Made by a program: the position numbers and the translations under genes
Part shown: positions 47,876 to 57,881 of the stretch, piece after piece
Layout: every line of letters starts with the position of its first letter
Position numbering within the stretch: position 1 is the first letter of the stretch
The notes under the pieces: model-generated
What the model was told of the DNA's origin: nothing
The model's input: only the letters and a program-made list of their open reading frames with translations
The model's database searches: none
NCBI RefSeq assembly: GCF_039679125.1
Contig: NZ_CP155551.1
Span: forward strand, 3,720,001 to 3,784,000
DNA from: Blastococcus sp. HT6-4
Lineage (GTDB): Bacteria > Actinomycetota > Actinomycetes > Mycobacteriales > Geodermatophilaceae
Reading direction: 5' to 3'
Length of the DNA: 64,000 nt

Positions 47876-48739
47876 TCAGGCCCGGCGGGCGCGGGTGACC
47901 TCCGCGCGGGCGGCGAGCTCGGCGTCGGCCGGGTAGTCCACGGCCACGAGCGTCAGCCCGTGCGCCGGCGCCACGGGCACCTCACCGGCCCGCTCCGTGC
48001 GGCTGAGCAGGCTCGCGGGCCAGTCCAGCGGCCGCCGCCCCTCACCGACGGCGATCAGCCCGCCGACGAGGCTGCGGACCATCGAGTGGCAGAACGCGTC
48101 GGCCGAGGCGTCGATCCGCACGGTCTCCGAGCCGTCGTCCTCGGTCTGCCGGGCGACGGCCAGCCGGAGCAGGGTGCGGATCGTCGTCGCGCCCTCGCGG
48201 CGCTTGCAGTAGGCGGCGAAGTCGTTCTGCCCGAGCAGCAGCCCGGCCGCGAGGTCCATCGCCGCGGCGTCGAGGCGGCGGGGCCACGCCACCGTGTCCG
48301 CACGCCGGAGCGGCGACGGGCCGGCCGGGTCGTCGGACAGCCGGTACACGTAGTGCCGGGCCAGCGCCCCGAACCGGGCGTCGAACGACGGGTGCGCCTC
48401 CTGCGCCCGGGGCACGGCGATGTCGCGCGGGAGGACGCCCCGCAACCGGCGGACCAGCCTGGCTGCGTGCTCCTCCCAGACCGCGCGGGGCAGATCGCAG
48501 TGCACCACCTGGCCGGTGGCGTGCACCCCGGCGTCGGTGCGGCCGGCGACCGTCAGGTCGAGGTCGTGGCGCAGCACGGTGGCCAGCGCCTGCTCCAGCT
48601 CGGCCTGCACGGTGCGCTGCGCGGGCTGGCGGGCCCAGCCGTGGAACGCCGTACCGTCGTACTGGACCGCCAGCCGGAGACGGACGAGCCCGCCACCGGT
48701 ATCGGTGGCGGGCTCGTCACGGTGGTCGTGCTCGGTCAG
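47876..48739 (-). CDS. truA: tRNA pseudouridine synthase A, non-canonical start
   Basis: The enzyme makes pseudouridine at tRNA positions 38-40. The catalytic Asp is in VAGRTDAGVHATGQ (Asp69 in this numbering); FAAYCKRREGATTIRTL and DAFCHSMVRSLVGGLI are conserved. The essential N-terminal segment LRLAVQYDGTAFHGWARQPAQR is in frame, yet no ATG, GTG or TTG precedes it. The first GTG (48610) would delete it. CTG 48739, 8 bp after the upstream stop, is the best start and gives 287 residues; a CTG at about 48676 is an alternative. A 16-bp hairpin lies within the first codons. Confidence 0.88.
   Translation of the reverse strand: MTEHDHRDEPATDTGGGLVRLRLAVQYDGTAFHGWARQPAQRTVQAELEQALATVLRHDLDLTVAGRTDAGVHATGQVVHCDLPRAVWEEHAARLVRRLRGVLPRDIAVPRAQEAHPSFDARFGALARHYVYRLSDDPAGPSPLRRADTVAWPRRLDAAAMDLAAGLLLGQNDFAAYCKRREGATTIRTLLRLAVARQTEDDGSETVRIDASADAFCHSMVRSLVGGLIAVGEGRRPLDWPASLLSRTERAGEVPVAPAHGLTLVAVDYPADAELAARAEVTRARRA
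48683..48718 (-). terminator. Strong hairpin inside the truA leader
   Basis: GACGAGCCCGCCACCG and its exact complement form a 16-bp stem with a 4-base loop, 29 bp past the end of the acidic gene and just before the conserved TruA N-terminus. It looks like a terminator of the rplQ transcript or an attenuator of truA. Confidence 0.7.
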
Positions 48740-48746
48740 CGACCGC

Positions 48747-49121
48747 TCACTTCGGGTCGGGCGCGGCGTCGCCGCCCTGGTACTGCTGGCTGGCGGTCGC
48801 GGCGTCGCCGAGCTCGGCGGCCTCGATCTCCGCCGCCGCCGCGCGGGCGACCTCGGGCGAGAGCACCGGGTCCTCGACGACGGCGGCGTTCTGCCGCTCG
48901 GGCTCGGGCGTCACGTCGGCGTCGTCCTGCCGGTCACCGTCGGGGTTGAAGACGTCGGTGACGATCTCCTGCGCCTCGTCGGTGACGCTGCCGTCGGTCA
49001 CGGCCGGGGAGGTGTCGCCGCCGGGGCCCGTGGTCTCGCCCTCGAACGTGGCCCCCTGGTCGCCGCCACCGGCGGACACGCCGGCCGCGCCCGCGCCCGG
49101 GACGTCCTGGGGCTCGCTCAT
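48747..49121 (-). CDS. Acidic low-complexity protein coupled to rplQ
   Basis: The 124-residue protein is rich in Asp, Glu, Ala, Gly and Thr and looks disordered, with one predicted helix ([21 protein letters not shown]). ATG 49121 overlaps the rplQ stop by four bases (ATGA), so it is translated with L17. I recognise no family. Its composition resembles the acidic tail of the preceding L17, and it may be a lineage-specific appendage gene. Confidence 0.65.
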   Translation of the reverse strand: MSEPQDVPGAGAAGVSAGGGDQGATFEGETTGPGGDTSPAVTDGSVTDEAQEIVTDVFNPDGDRQDDADVTPEPERQNAAVVEDPVLSPEVARAAAAEIEAAELGDAATASQQYQGGDAAPDPK

Positions 49122-49720
49122 CGGGCGTCCGTGCCCTCGGCGTCGGCGGCGGGCGCCTCGGCGTCGGTGTCCTCGGCGACGGCCTCATCGGCGGCCGGCG
49201 CGGCCGCCGTCTCGTCCGAGGCGGTCTCCTCGACGGTGGTGTCCTCGGGCGTCTCGACCGCGTCCGCCGTCACCTCGCCCGCCGCGGACGCCGCACCGGC
49301 GCCGCTGGCGAACGTCGTGCCACGGGCGCGCTCGGCCTCGCCGACGGCCTGCTGAGCGACGGTCAGCGCGTCGACGAGCTCGATGACCGCCATGGGGGCG
49401 TTGTCACCCTTGCGGGGACCCACCTTGGTGATGCGCGTGTAGCCGCCGGGACGGTTCTCGAAGCGAGGACCGATCTCGGCGAACAGCGTGTGGACGACGT
49501 CCTTGTCACGGATGGTCGTCATGACCTGACGACGGGCGTGCAGGTCACCGCGCTTGGCGAAGGTCACCAGCTTCTCGGCCAGCGGACGGAGCCGCTTGGC
49601 CTTCGCCTCGGTCGTGGTGATCCGCCCGTGCTCGAACAGCGAGGTGGCCAGGTTGGCCAGCATCAGCCGCTCGTGCGCGGGGGACCCGCCGAGACGGGGG
49701 CCCTTGGTGGGGGTGGGCAT
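49118..49720 (-). CDS. rplQ: 50S ribosomal protein L17 with acidic extension
   Basis: The L17 core is residues 1-118 ([51 protein letters not shown]). It is followed by about 80 residues rich in Ala, Glu, Asp and Thr, as in other actinobacteria. ATG 49720 follows GAGGAAGGACC. The message probably continues from rpoA through a hairpin. Confidence 0.97.
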   Translation of the reverse strand: MPTPTKGPRLGGSPAHERLMLANLATSLFEHGRITTTEAKAKRLRPLAEKLVTFAKRGDLHARRQVMTTIRDKDVVHTLFAEIGPRFENRPGGYTRITKVGPRKGDNAPMAVIELVDALTVAQQAVGEAERARGTTFASGAGAASAAGEVTADAVETPEDTTVEETASDETAAAPAADEAVAEDTDAEAPAADAEGTDAR

Positions 49721-49838
49721 GTCGGTCCTTCCTCAGGCGGCCGGGCGCTCGCTGCCGGCTGCATCCGTGATGCTGCTGTCGTCCGTACTGCGGTGGTGCT
49801 GCACTGCTCGGCGCGTCAGTGTCGCGCGCTCCGCGGCC

Positions 49839-49873
49839 GGGCCGGACGGCGGGTGCTCCCCGCCGTCCGGCCC
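49839..49873 (-). terminator. Hairpin between rpoA and rplQ
   Basis: GGGCCGGACGGCGGG and its complement pair over 15 bp with a TGCTC loop, 7 bp after the rpoA stop. It may attenuate or punctuate transcription before rplQ. Confidence 0.65.
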
Positions 49874-49880
49874 GCACCGG

Positions 49881-50957
49881 TCAGAGCTGCTCGGTCTCCT
49901 GGTAGGAGCCCTCGTCGTACTGCGCCTGCTCGTAGCCCGCGGCGTACTCGCCGGTGCCCTGGTAGGCGTCGGTCTCGTAGCCCTCGTCGTAGCTCTCGAT
50001 CGAGGTGGGGATGAACCCGGGCGGGCTGTCCTTGAGCGCGAGGCCCATGGCCGCCAGCTTCATCTTGACCTCGTCGATCGACTTGGCCCCGAAGTTCCGG
50101 ATGTCGAGCAGGTCGGCCTCGGACCGCGTGACGAGCTCACCGACGGTGTGCACGCCCTCGCGCTTCAAGCAGTTGTAGGACCGGACGGTGAGGTCCATGT
50201 CCTCGATCGGCATCGAGAAGTTGGCGATGTCGGCGGCCTCGGCCGGGCTGGGCCCGACCTCGATGCCCTCGGCGTCGACGTTCAGCTCGCGCAGGAGGCC
50301 GAACAGCTCCACCAGCGTCGAGCCCGCGGACGCGATAGCGTCGCGCGGCGCGATCGACGGCTTGGTCTCGACGTCGACCACGAGGCGGTCGAAGTCGGTG
50401 CGCTGCTCGACACGGGTCGCCTCGACCGCGTAGGTCACCTTGAGGACCGGGGAGTAGATCGAGTCGACGGGGATCCGACCGATCTCCTGGCCGGGCTGCT
50501 TGTTCTGCGGGGCGGGCACGTAGCCACGACCGCGCTCGACGACCAGCTCGATCTCCAGCCGGCCCTTGCCGTTCAGGGTGGCGATGTGCAGCTCGGGGTT
50601 GTGCACCTCGACGCCGGCCGGCGGAGCGATGTCCGCGGCGGTCACCTCACCGGGGCCCTGCTTGCGCAGGTACATGGTCACCGGCTCGTCGGAGTCGGAG
50701 CTGACGACCAGGCCCTTGAGGTTGAGGATGATCTCGGTGACGTCCTCCTTGACGCCCGGCACGGTGGTGAACTCGTGCAGGGTGCCCTCGATGCGGATGC
50801 TGGTGACCGCCGCACCGGGGATGGACGACAGCAGCGTGCGCCGCAGGGAGTTGCCGAGGGTGTAGCCGAAACCCGGCTCGAGCGGCTCGATGACGAACCG
50901 CGAGCGCTGCTCCGAGATGGTCTCCTCGGTCAGCGTGGGGCGCTGTGCGATGAGCAT
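49881..50957 (-). CDS. rpoA: RNA polymerase alpha subunit
   Basis: The 358-residue subunit has the dimerisation NTD ([12 protein letters not shown] ... [20 protein letters not shown]) and the CTD with [22 protein letters not shown] and [19 protein letters not shown] Tyr/Glu/Gly-rich tail of about 45 residues extends past the CTD. ATG 50957 follows AAGGAGAAGC. Confidence 0.98.
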   Translation of the reverse strand: MLIAQRPTLTEETISEQRSRFVIEPLEPGFGYTLGNSLRRTLLSSIPGAAVTSIRIEGTLHEFTTVPGVKEDVTEIILNLKGLVVSSDSDEPVTMYLRKQGPGEVTAADIAPPAGVEVHNPELHIATLNGKGRLEIELVVERGRGYVPAPQNKQPGQEIGRIPVDSIYSPVLKVTYAVEATRVEQRTDFDRLVVDVETKPSIAPRDAIASAGSTLVELFGLLRELNVDAEGIEVGPSPAEAADIANFSMPIEDMDLTVRSYNCLKREGVHTVGELVTRSEADLLDIRNFGAKSIDEVKMKLAAMGLALKDSPPGFIPTSIESYDEGYETDAYQGTGEYAAGYEQAQYDEGSYQETEQL

Positions 50958-51013
50958 TGCTTCTCCTTGAGGTCCTCCGGCACCCGCCATATGACGCCGT
51001 GAGGGGTGGTGCT

Positions 51014-51047
51014 GGCTCCGGCGGGCATCTGTCCGCCCGCCGGAGCC
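51014..51047 (-). terminator. Hairpin between rpsD and rpoA
   Basis: GGCTCCGGCGGGC and its complement pair over 13 bp around 8 bases, and GGTGGTGCTG flanks it on both sides (51005-51014, 51048-51057). It lies 17 bp beyond the rpsD stop. Confidence 0.6.
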
Positions 51048-51063
51048 GGTGGTGCTGTGGTGC

Positions 51064-51690
51064 CTACTTCGAGTAGAGCTCGACGATCAGCTGCTCCTGG
51101 ACCGGGGTGTCGATCACCTGGCGGGCCGGGATGCTGTGCACGAGCACGCGCAGCTGGCTGCTGATGACCTCCAGCCACGCCGGCACGGGACGCTCGCCGG
51201 CGCGCGCCTGGGCGATCTCGAACGGCAGCATCGTGCGCGACTTCTCGGCCACCTCGATGATGTCGTTCTCGCTGACCCGGTAGGACGGGATGTCGACCTT
51301 GCGGCCGTTCACCCGGATGTGGCCGTGGCGCACCAGCTGGCGCGCCATGTCGCGGGACTCGGCGAAGCCGGCCCGGTAGACCACGTTGTCCAGCCGCGAC
51401 TCGAGGATCTGCAGCAGGACCTCACCGGTCTTGCCCGTCTTGCGGTTCGCCTCTTCGTAGTAGCCGCGGAACTGCTTCTCCAGCACGCCGTAGATGCGGC
51501 GGGCCTTCTGCTTCTCACGCAGCTGCAGCAGGTACTCGCTGTCCTTGCTGCGGCCCCGGCCGTGCTCGCCCGGCGGGTAGGGCCGGATCTCGATCGGGCA
51601 CTTCGGGGACTCGCACTTGCTGCCCTTGAGGAACAGCTTCATCTTCTCGCGCCGGCACAGGCGGCAGTCGGCTCCGGTGTAGCGGGCCAC
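51064..51690 (-). CDS. rpsD: 30S ribosomal protein S4
   Basis: The 208-residue S4 has a zinc-type N-terminus (CRLC then CESPKC; cysteines at 9, 12, 26 and 31) and the S4 RNA-binding domain [35 protein letters not shown] 51690 is the start. In many bacteria S4 represses the alpha operon. Confidence 0.98.
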   Translation of the reverse strand: MARYTGADCRLCRREKMKLFLKGSKCESPKCPIEIRPYPPGEHGRGRSKDSEYLLQLREKQKARRIYGVLEKQFRGYYEEANRKTGKTGEVLLQILESRLDNVVYRAGFAESRDMARQLVRHGHIRVNGRKVDIPSYRVSENDIIEVAEKSRTMLPFEIAQARAGERPVPAWLEVISSQLRVLVHSIPARQVIDTPVQEQLIVELYSK

Positions 51691-51725
51691 GTCAGGTACT
51701 CCTCGTTCGTCTCAGCGGTGGCCGG

Positions 51726-52133
51726 TCAGACCCGGCGGCGCTTCTTGGGGCGGCAGCCGTTGTGCGGCTGGGGGGTGACGTCCTGGATCTGGCCCACCTC
51801 CAGGCCGGTGGCCTGGAGCGAGCGGATCGCGGTCTCGCGGCCGGAGCCGGGACCCTTCACGAAGACGTCCACCTTGCGCATGCCGTGCTCCTGCGCCTTG
51901 CGGGCCGCGTTCTCGGCGGCCATCTGCGCGGCGAAGGGAGTGGACTTGCGCGAGCCCTTGAAGCCGACGTGGCCGGCGGAGGCCCAGCTGATCACGTTCC
52001 CGTTGGGGTCGGTGATCGAGACGATCGTGTTGTTGAACGTGCTCTTGATGTGCGCAGCACCGTGAGCGACGTTCTTCTTTTCCTTGCGGCGGACCTTCTT
52101 GGCGCCGGCCGCGGCGCGAGCCCTGGGAGGCAT
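51726..52133 (-). CDS. rpsK: 30S ribosomal protein S11
   Basis: The 135-residue protein has [22 protein letters not shown] and [18 protein letters not shown], the S11 signatures. ATG 52133 is the start. Confidence 0.98.
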   Translation of the reverse strand: MPPRARAAAGAKKVRRKEKKNVAHGAAHIKSTFNNTIVSITDPNGNVISWASAGHVGFKGSRKSTPFAAQMAAENAARKAQEHGMRKVDVFVKGPGSGRETAIRSLQATGLEVGQIQDVTPQPHNGCRPKKRRRV

Positions 52134-52232
52134 GTGTCTGTCGGATTCCTTCTCTTCGTGGCCTAGAGAGGCAGCACGCGTGCGCGCCGACGCTCCCCCC
52201 TCACGGGATCTGCGGCGACGCGCTCTCGCGGC

Positions 52233-52613
52233 TTACTTCTTGCCGGCCTTCTTCTTGCCGGCGATGGTCTTGCGCGGGCCCTTGCTCGAGCGCGCGTTGG
52301 TCTTCGTGCGCTGACCGTGCACCGGGAGCCCGCGGCGGTGCCGCAGACCCTGGTAGCAGCCAATCTCCACCTTGCGACGGATGTCGGCGGCCACCTCGCG
52401 GCGCAGGTCACCCTCGACGCGGAAGTGCTCGTCGATGTAGTCACGGAGCTTCAGCAGGTCCTCGTCACTGAGGTCCTTGGCGCGCAGGTCCGGGCTGACG
52501 CCCGTCGCGGCCAGGGTCTCCTTGGCGTGGTGCTTGCCGATGCCATAGATGTAGGTGAGCGCGATCTCCATCCGCTTCTCGCGGGGCAGGTCGACGCCAG
52601 CCAGTCGTGCCAT
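52233..52613 (-). CDS. rpsM: 30S ribosomal protein S13
   Basis: The 126-residue protein starts [26 protein letters not shown] from ATG 52613. The helix-two-turn-helix and [22 protein letters not shown] tail are intact. Confidence 0.98.
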   Translation of the reverse strand: MARLAGVDLPREKRMEIALTYIYGIGKHHAKETLAATGVSPDLRAKDLSDEDLLKLRDYIDEHFRVEGDLRREVAADIRRKVEIGCYQGLRHRRGLPVHGQRTKTNARSSKGPRKTIAGKKKAGKK

Positions 52614-52627
52614 GTTCAGGTACTCCC

Positions 52628-52741
52628 TCAGCCCTGGCGCTGCTTGTGCCGGGCGTTGTCGCAGATGACCATGACCCGGCCGTGCCGGCGGATCACCTTG
52701 CACTTGTCACAGATCTTCTTCACCGACGGCTGGACCTTCAC
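52628..52741 (-). CDS. rpmJ: 50S ribosomal protein L36
   Basis: The 37-residue protein runs from GTG 52741 to TGA 52628. It reads [19 protein letters not shown] and ends ARHKQRQG. Cys11, Cys14, Cys27 and His32 form the zinc ribbon, so this is the zinc-binding version. It lies between infA and rpsM, the normal order. Confidence 0.95.
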   Translation of the reverse strand: MKVQPSVKKICDKCKVIRRHGRVMVICDNARHKQRQG

Positions 52742-52814
52742 CGGTGCCGCCCCTCATTCCTGTCGATCGTGTGCCGGTCCCGCGCTGCCCAACGGCACGA
52801 CGCGGTCCGGGCGA

Positions 52815-53036
52815 TTACTTGTACCGGTAGACGATGCGACCGCGGGTCAGGTCGTAGGGCGAGAGCTCCACGACCACGCGGTCCTCGGGCAGGATGCGGA
52901 TGTAGTGCTGCCGCATCTTGCCGCTGATGTGGGCGAGCACCCGGTGCCCGTTCTGCAACTCGACCCGGAACATCGCGTTGGGCAGCGGCTCGACGACGCG
53001 ACCCTCGACCTCGATGGCCCCGTCCTTCTTCGCCAT
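52815..53036 (-). CDS. infA: Translation initiation factor IF-1
   Basis: The 73-residue OB-fold protein binds the 30S A site. [31 protein letters not shown] and RIVYRYK are conserved. ATG 53036 starts the alpha-operon segment infA-rpmJ-rpsM-rpsK-rpsD-rpoA. Confidence 0.98.
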   Translation of the reverse strand: MAKKDGAIEVEGRVVEPLPNAMFRVELQNGHRVLAHISGKMRQHYIRILPEDRVVVELSPYDLTRGRIVYRYK

Positions 53037-53207
53037 GCCCGACCCGCACTCCTTGACTCGGTGGTACTGGATCCTCGTGCGCCCGCGCCGGGACCCGGCT
53101 GGACGCGCTCGGAGATTGCAGAACAGGTGGTGCTGACGCTCTCGCAGAGGGCGTTCCGGATCATGCGGCCACAGCACGACCACGGAACGGCGCTAGCGCC
53201 ACAGAAG

Positions 53208-53237
53208 ATCGTACCCCGATGCCCGACCAGTCACCAA
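53208..53237 (-). promoter_or_regulatory. Promoter of the infA-rpoA operon
   Basis: On the minus strand TTGGTG (53237-53232), 18 bp, then TACGAT (53213-53208) give a good primary-sigma promoter. The leader to infA would be about 165 nt. The 236-bp gap between map and infA holds no other gene. Confidence 0.65.
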
Positions 53238-53272
53238 CCCGCCTCCGGAGACGGATGGGTGACAGCGAGCAC

Positions 53273-54076
53273 TCAGGTGCGCGGGGTGATGCCGAACGGG
53301 GCGAGCCCGGCGACCCCGCCGTCCTCGGCGGTGAGGACCCACGGCCCCTCGGGGGTGATGGCGACCGTGTGCTCGAAGTGGGCCGCGCGGGAGCCGTCCT
53401 TGGTGACGACGGTCCAGCCGTCCTCCAGCTCCACCGTCGCCGGGTCGCCCACGGTCACCATGGGCTCGATGGCCAGCGCCAGCCCGGCGACCAGCTTGGG
53501 CCCGCGGCCGGGGCGTCCGTAGTTCAGCACGTGCGGGTCCTGGTGCATCTCGGTGCCGATGCCGTGCCCGCCGTAGTGGTCGACGATGCCGTAGGGGTGG
53601 TCCTCGGCGCGGATGACCTGCTCCACCGCGGAGCTGATGTCGGTGAGCCGGCCACCGGCGACGGCCCGGGCGAGCCCCGCCCACATCGACCGCTCGGTGA
53701 CCGCCATGAGCGCCGCGTCCTCGGCCGAGGGCTCCCCCACCGTGAGGGTCACCGCGGAATCACCGTGCCACCCCTGCAGGATGGCGCCGCAGTCGATGGA
53801 GATGTTGTCCCCCGCGGCGAGCGCGCGGCTCCCGTGCGGGATGCCGTGGACGATCTCGTCGTTGATCGACGCGCAGATGCTGCCGGTGAAGCCGTGGTAG
53901 CCGAGGAACGACGGCACGGCGCCCGCGCTGCGGATGTGGTCCTCGGCGATGGCGTCGAGCTCCCCGGTGGTCACCCCCGGCCGGATCGCGGCGCGAACGG
54001 CCGCGATGGCGCCGGCGACCACGAGTCCGGCGCCACGCATGAGCTCGATCTCGTGCGGTGTCTTGATCTGGATCAT
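53273..54076 (-). CDS. map: Methionine aminopeptidase, type I
   Basis: The 267-residue enzyme removes N-terminal Met. The metal ligands sit in ISIDCGAILQGWHGDSAVT, GGHGIGTEMHQDPHV and AIEPMV. ATG 54076 gives the usual MIQIKTPHEIELMRGAG opening. The upstream in-frame region has no conserved sequence. It follows adk on the same strand with a 70-bp gap. Confidence 0.97.
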   Translation of the reverse strand: MIQIKTPHEIELMRGAGLVVAGAIAAVRAAIRPGVTTGELDAIAEDHIRSAGAVPSFLGYHGFTGSICASINDEIVHGIPHGSRALAAGDNISIDCGAILQGWHGDSAVTLTVGEPSAEDAALMAVTERSMWAGLARAVAGGRLTDISSAVEQVIRAEDHPYGIVDHYGGHGIGTEMHQDPHVLNYGRPGRGPKLVAGLALAIEPMVTVGDPATVELEDGWTVVTKDGSRAAHFEHTVAITPEGPWVLTAEDGGVAGLAPFGITPRT

Positions 54077-54146
54077 GCGTCCACTCCACTTCGCGAGCAG
54101 CGGGAGACGGCCCAGGATCCCGCCCGTCATCTGCCGCGCCCGTTCC

Positions 54147-54746
54147 TCAGCCTGCGCTCGGACGCCCGCACCCATCGAGAGCGGCCAGCGCACGCGCGGT
54201 GACCTCCTCGACGGAGCCGATCGCGTCGATGCGAGCGAGCATGCCCTCGGTCTCGTAGAACCCGGAGAGCGGCGCGGTCTGTTCCCGGTAGACCTTCAGC
54301 CGGTGCCGGACCGTCTCGGGCTTGTCGTCGTCACGCTGGACCATCTGGCCGTCGACGAGCATCCGCCGGCCGGACAGCCGTCGCACGAGCTCGTCCTCGT
54401 CGACGACCAGCTCCAGGACGCAGTCGAGCCGGTCGCCCAGGTCGGCGAGGGACGCGCGCAGCTGCTCGGCCTGCGAGATGGTGCGCGGGAAGCCGTCGAG
54501 GAGGAAGCCCGACTTCGCGTCGGGTTCGGCGAGCCGGTCCTTGACCATGGCCACCGTGATCTCGTCGGGGACGAGGTCGCCGGCGTCCATGTAGACCTTG
54601 GCCTGCTGGCCGAGCTCGGTCTTCCCGCTGACGTTCGCGCGGAAGATGTCGCCGGTCGAGATCGCCGGCACGCCGAGCTCACCGGCGATGATCTGGGCCT
54701 GGGTGCCCTTGCCCGCTCCGGGAGGGCCCAGGAGGACGACGCGCAC
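54147..54746 (-). CDS. adk: Adenylate kinase
   Basis: The 199-residue enzyme interconverts AMP, ADP and ATP. The P-loop GPPGAGKGT is at residues 7-15, [12 protein letters not shown] binds AMP, and the lid is the short zinc-free form ([20 protein letters not shown]) typical of actinobacteria. GTG 54746 overlaps the secY stop by one base (TAGTG). Confidence 0.97.
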   Translation of the reverse strand: MRVVLLGPPGAGKGTQAQIIAGELGVPAISTGDIFRANVSGKTELGQQAKVYMDAGDLVPDEITVAMVKDRLAEPDAKSGFLLDGFPRTISQAEQLRASLADLGDRLDCVLELVVDEDELVRRLSGRRMLVDGQMVQRDDDKPETVRHRLKVYREQTAPLSGFYETEGMLARIDAIGSVEEVTARALAALDGCGRPSAG

Positions 54747-56056
54747 TACTTCAGGAACCCTTCGTAGTTCCGCTGATTCAGTTGCGTCTCGATCTGCTTC
54801 ACCGTCTCCAACCCCACTCCGACCATGATGAGCACCGCGACCCCGCCGAACGGGAAGTTCTGGTTCTGCCCCGGCTGCGTGACGGCGAGGAAGAAGTTCG
54901 GGAGCACCGCCACGATGCCCAGGTACATCGATCCGGGCAGGGTGATCCGCGAGAGCACGTACTGCAGATACTCGGCGGTCGGCCGACCGGGGCGGATGCC
55001 CGGGATGAAGCCGCCGTAGCGCTTCATGTCGTCCGCCCGCTCCTCCGGGTTGAACGTGATCGACACGTAGAAGTACGTGAAGAACACGATCAGGCCGAAG
55101 AACACCGCGATGTGCACCGGGCTGCTCTGGTCGATGATGTAGGTCTCGAAGAACTGGCGCACCCCGCCCGTCTCGGCACCCTGCAGCTGGGTCAGCAGCT
55201 GAGGCAGGTACAGCAGCGACGACGCGAAGATCACCGGGATGACGCCGGCCTGGTTGACCTTCAGCGGCAGGTAGGTCGAGGTCCCGCCGTACATGCGGCG
55301 CCCCACCATGCGCTTGGCGTACTGCACCGGGATCCGGCGCTGCGCCTGCTCGACGTAGACGACCGTGCCGATGATGACGACGGCGAAGGCGCAGACGACG
55401 GCGAAGACGACACCGCCGCGGGCCTGCAGGATCGAGCCGCCCTCGGCCGGGATGCGCGCCGCGATCGAGGTGAAGATCAGCACGGACATGCCGTTGCCGA
55501 TCCCCTTCTCGGTCAGCAGCTCGCCGAGCCACATGATCAGCGCGGTGCCGGCGGTCAGGGCGATCACCAGGATGACCGTCGTCCAGACCGATTGCGACGG
55601 GATGATCTGCTCGCTGCAGTTCGGGAAGAGCTGACCGCTGCGGGCGAGGGCGATGATGCCGGTGCTCTGCAGGACGGCGAGGGCGATGGTCAGGTACCGG
55701 GTGTACTGGGTCAGCTTGGCCTGACCCGACTGCCCTTCCTTCTTCAGCACCTCGAACCGTGGGATCACGACGACGAGCAGCTGCACGATGATGCTCGCGG
55801 TGATGTACGGCATGATGCCGAGCGCGAAGACGCTCAGCCGCAGCAGCGCGCCGCCCGAGAACAGGTTGACCAGCGAGTAGATGTCGCGCTGGTCGGAGGC
55901 CTGCGCCTGCTCGAGGCAGCTGTTGATCGCCTCGACCGAGACCCCGGGCCCCGGCACCGCGGCGCCCAGCCGGTAGACGGCGATGATCGCCAGGGAGAAC
56001 AGCAGCTTGCGCCGGAGGTCTGGCGTCCGGAACGCCGCGGCGAACGCCTGCAGCAC
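54746..56056 (-). CDS. secY: Protein translocase subunit SecY
   Basis: The 436-residue channel protein has ten predicted transmembrane helices. Family blocks include [68 protein letters not shown] and [24 protein letters not shown] 56056 follows GGGGAGGGCAC. Two strong hairpins separate it from rplO, so secY-adk-map may be independently controlled. Confidence 0.97.
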   Translation of the reverse strand: MLQAFAAAFRTPDLRRKLLFSLAIIAVYRLGAAVPGPGVSVEAINSCLEQAQASDQRDIYSLVNLFSGGALLRLSVFALGIMPYITASIIVQLLVVVIPRFEVLKKEGQSGQAKLTQYTRYLTIALAVLQSTGIIALARSGQLFPNCSEQIIPSQSVWTTVILVIALTAGTALIMWLGELLTEKGIGNGMSVLIFTSIAARIPAEGGSILQARGGVVFAVVCAFAVVIIGTVVYVEQAQRRIPVQYAKRMVGRRMYGGTSTYLPLKVNQAGVIPVIFASSLLYLPQLLTQLQGAETGGVRQFFETYIIDQSSPVHIAVFFGLIVFFTYFYVSITFNPEERADDMKRYGGFIPGIRPGRPTAEYLQYVLSRITLPGSMYLGIVAVLPNFFLAVTQPGQNQNFPFGGVAVLIMVGVGLETVKQIETQLNQRNYEGFLK

Positions 56057-56094
56057 GTGCCCTCCCCTGATCGGTCGAGTGAGGTTAGCAACGA

Positions 56095-56165
56095 GCCCGC
56101 CCCGTGGAGCGGGGCGGGCAGCAAGCGAGCCCCGCGGCAGCAGTATGTCGCTCCCGCGGGGCTCG
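56095..56165 (-). terminator. Double hairpin between rplO and secY
   Basis: CGAGCCCCGCGG/CCGCGGGGCTCG (12 bp, 56126-56165) is followed in the reading direction by GCCCGCCCC/GGGGCGGGC (9 bp, 56095-56119). Both lie in the 115-bp spacer and look like tandem terminators at the end of the spc block. Confidence 0.7.
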
Positions 56166-56171
56166 CCGGCG

Positions 56172-56615
56172 TCAGATACGGGTGGTGCTGCCTCCGGCCG
56201 CGGCGATCTTCTCGGCCGCGGAGGCGGAGAAGGCGTTCGCGTGCACGTCGACCTTGACGCCGCCGAGGTCGCCGGTGCCGAGCACCTTGACCGGCTGGCC
56301 GCGCCGGACGGCGCCGGCCTCCGCCAGCGTGTCCGGGTTGACCTGACCGCCCTGCGGGAACAGCGCCGCGATCCGGTCGAGGTTGACGACCTGGAAGACG
56401 ACCTTGTTGTTGTTCTTGAAGCCCGAGAGCTTGGGCAGCCGCATGTGCAGCGGGGTCTGCCCACCCTCGAACCGCGCGTTCACGTTGCCACGCGCGCCGG
56501 TGCCCTTGGTACCGCGCCCGGCCGTCTTGCCCTTGGAGCCCTCACCGCGACCCACACGGGTCTTGGCGGTGTGGGCACCGGGGGCCGGACGCAGGTGGTG
56601 GACCTTCAGAGTCAT
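56172..56615 (-). CDS. rplO: 50S ribosomal protein L15
   Basis: The 147-residue protein has the Gly/Lys-rich L15 start ([20 protein letters not shown] and KTAGRGTKG) and a C-terminal [22 protein letters not shown] 56615 is the start. Confidence 0.98.
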   Translation of the reverse strand: MTLKVHHLRPAPGAHTAKTRVGRGEGSKGKTAGRGTKGTGARGNVNARFEGGQTPLHMRLPKLSGFKNNNKVVFQVVNLDRIAALFPQGGQVNPDTLAEAGAVRRGQPVKVLGTGDLGGVKVDVHANAFSASAAEKIAAAGGSTTRI

Positions 56616-56628
56616 AGCGAGTCTTTCC

Positions 56629-56808
56629 TCAGACTTCTTCGACGGTGACCAGGTGGGGCACCGTCGCGACCATCCCGCGGATCTCGGGACGGTCCTCCTG
56701 AACGACCGAGTCGTTGATCTTCTTCAGGCCCAGCGAGCGCAGCGTCTGGCGCTGGTTGGGCTTGGTGCCGATCGCGGACTTGACCTGGGTGACCTTCAGC
56801 TGCGCCAT
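56629..56808 (-). CDS. rpmD: 50S ribosomal protein L30
   Basis: The 59-residue protein reads [19 protein letters not shown] ... [17 protein letters not shown] 56808 follows the rpsE stop (56810) by one base. Confidence 0.97.
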   Translation of the reverse strand: MAQLKVTQVKSAIGTKPNQRQTLRSLGLKKINDSVVQEDRPEIRGMVATVPHLVTVEEV

Positions 56809-56809
56809 C

Positions 56810-57424
56810 TCAGACCCCCTGACCCGCACGGGCACGCAGCATGGCGGCCGGGGCGACGTCCTCGAGCGGCAGACCACGGCGGGCCGCGATCTCCTCGGGG
56901 CGGACGAGGTCCTTCAGCGCCTGCATCGTGGCGTGCACGATGTTGATCGGGTTCGACGACCCGAGGCTCTTGGAGAGCACGTCGTGGATCCCGGCGCACT
57001 CCAGCACGGCACGCACCGGGCCACCGGCGATGACACCGGTACCCGGGCTCGCCGGCTTGAGCAGCACGACACCGGCCGCCGCCTCACCCTGCACCGGGTG
57101 CGGGATGGTGCTGGCGATCCGAGGCACCTTGTAGAAGTGCTTCTTGGCCTCCTCGACGCCCTTGGCGATCGCCGCGGGCACCTCCTTGGCCTTGCCGTAG
57201 CCGACGCCCACGGTGCCGTCACCGTCGCCCACGATCACGAGGGCGGTGAAGCTGAAGCGCCGACCGCCCTTGACGACCTTGGACACGCGGTTGATGGCGA
57301 CCACGCGCTCGATGTAGTTGCTCTTCTCGGCGGGAGCGCCACCGGGGCCCCGCCCGCCGTCACGACGGTCGCGGCGGTCGTTACCGCCGCCGGCGCCGCC
57401 GCCGCGTCGCTGTGGTCCTGGCAT
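56810..57424 (-). CDS. rpsE: 30S ribosomal protein S5
   Basis: The 204-residue S5 has a 30-residue Gly/Arg-rich N-terminal extension before the double-stranded RNA-binding fold ([21 protein letters not shown]). [15 protein letters not shown] and the [17 protein letters not shown] domain are intact. ATG 57424 is the start. Confidence 0.98.
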   Translation of the reverse strand: MPGPQRRGGGAGGGNDRRDRRDGGRGPGGAPAEKSNYIERVVAINRVSKVVKGGRRFSFTALVIVGDGDGTVGVGYGKAKEVPAAIAKGVEEAKKHFYKVPRIASTIPHPVQGEAAAGVVLLKPASPGTGVIAGGPVRAVLECAGIHDVLSKSLGSSNPINIVHATMQALKDLVRPEEIAARRGLPLEDVAPAAMLRARAGQGV

Positions 57425-57473
57425 CAGACGTCCCTCTCGATCTGCTCGCTGGTGCTGCTGGCATGGGTGGTCA

Positions 57474-57881
57474 TCAGAAGTCCAGCCCACCCTCGCGGGC
57501 ACCGTCGGCCAGGGCGGCGATGCGCCCGGCGTAGCGGTTGCCTCCGCGGTCGAAGACGACCGACGAGATGCCGGCCGCCTTGGCGCGCTCGGCCACCAGG
57601 GCACCGACCTGACGGGCCTGGGCGGACTTGTCGCCCTCGGCGCCGCGGAGGCCGGCGTCCATCGTGGAGGCGCTGACCACGGTGCGGCCGACGGTGTCGT
57701 CGACGACCTGCACGTGGATGTGCCGCGAGCTGCGCTTGACCACCAGGCGCGGACGCTCCGGCGTGCCGGAGACCCGCTTGCGCAGCCGGTTGTGACGACG
57801 CAGCCGCGATACGCGGCGCGCCGTGCTGATGTCGGTACCGACGGGCTTGTGGACCCGAGCGGCCTTGTCTGCCTGAGCCAT
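57474..57881 (-). CDS. rplR: 50S ribosomal protein L18
   Basis: The 135-residue 5S rRNA-binding protein has [21 protein letters not shown] and [29 protein letters not shown] 57881 overlaps the rplF stop by one base. Confidence 0.98.
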   Translation of the reverse strand: MAQADKAARVHKPVGTDISTARRVSRLRRHNRLRKRVSGTPERPRLVVKRSSRHIHVQVVDDTVGRTVVSASTMDAGLRGAEGDKSAQARQVGALVAERAKAAGISSVVFDRGGNRYAGRIAALADGAREGGLDF

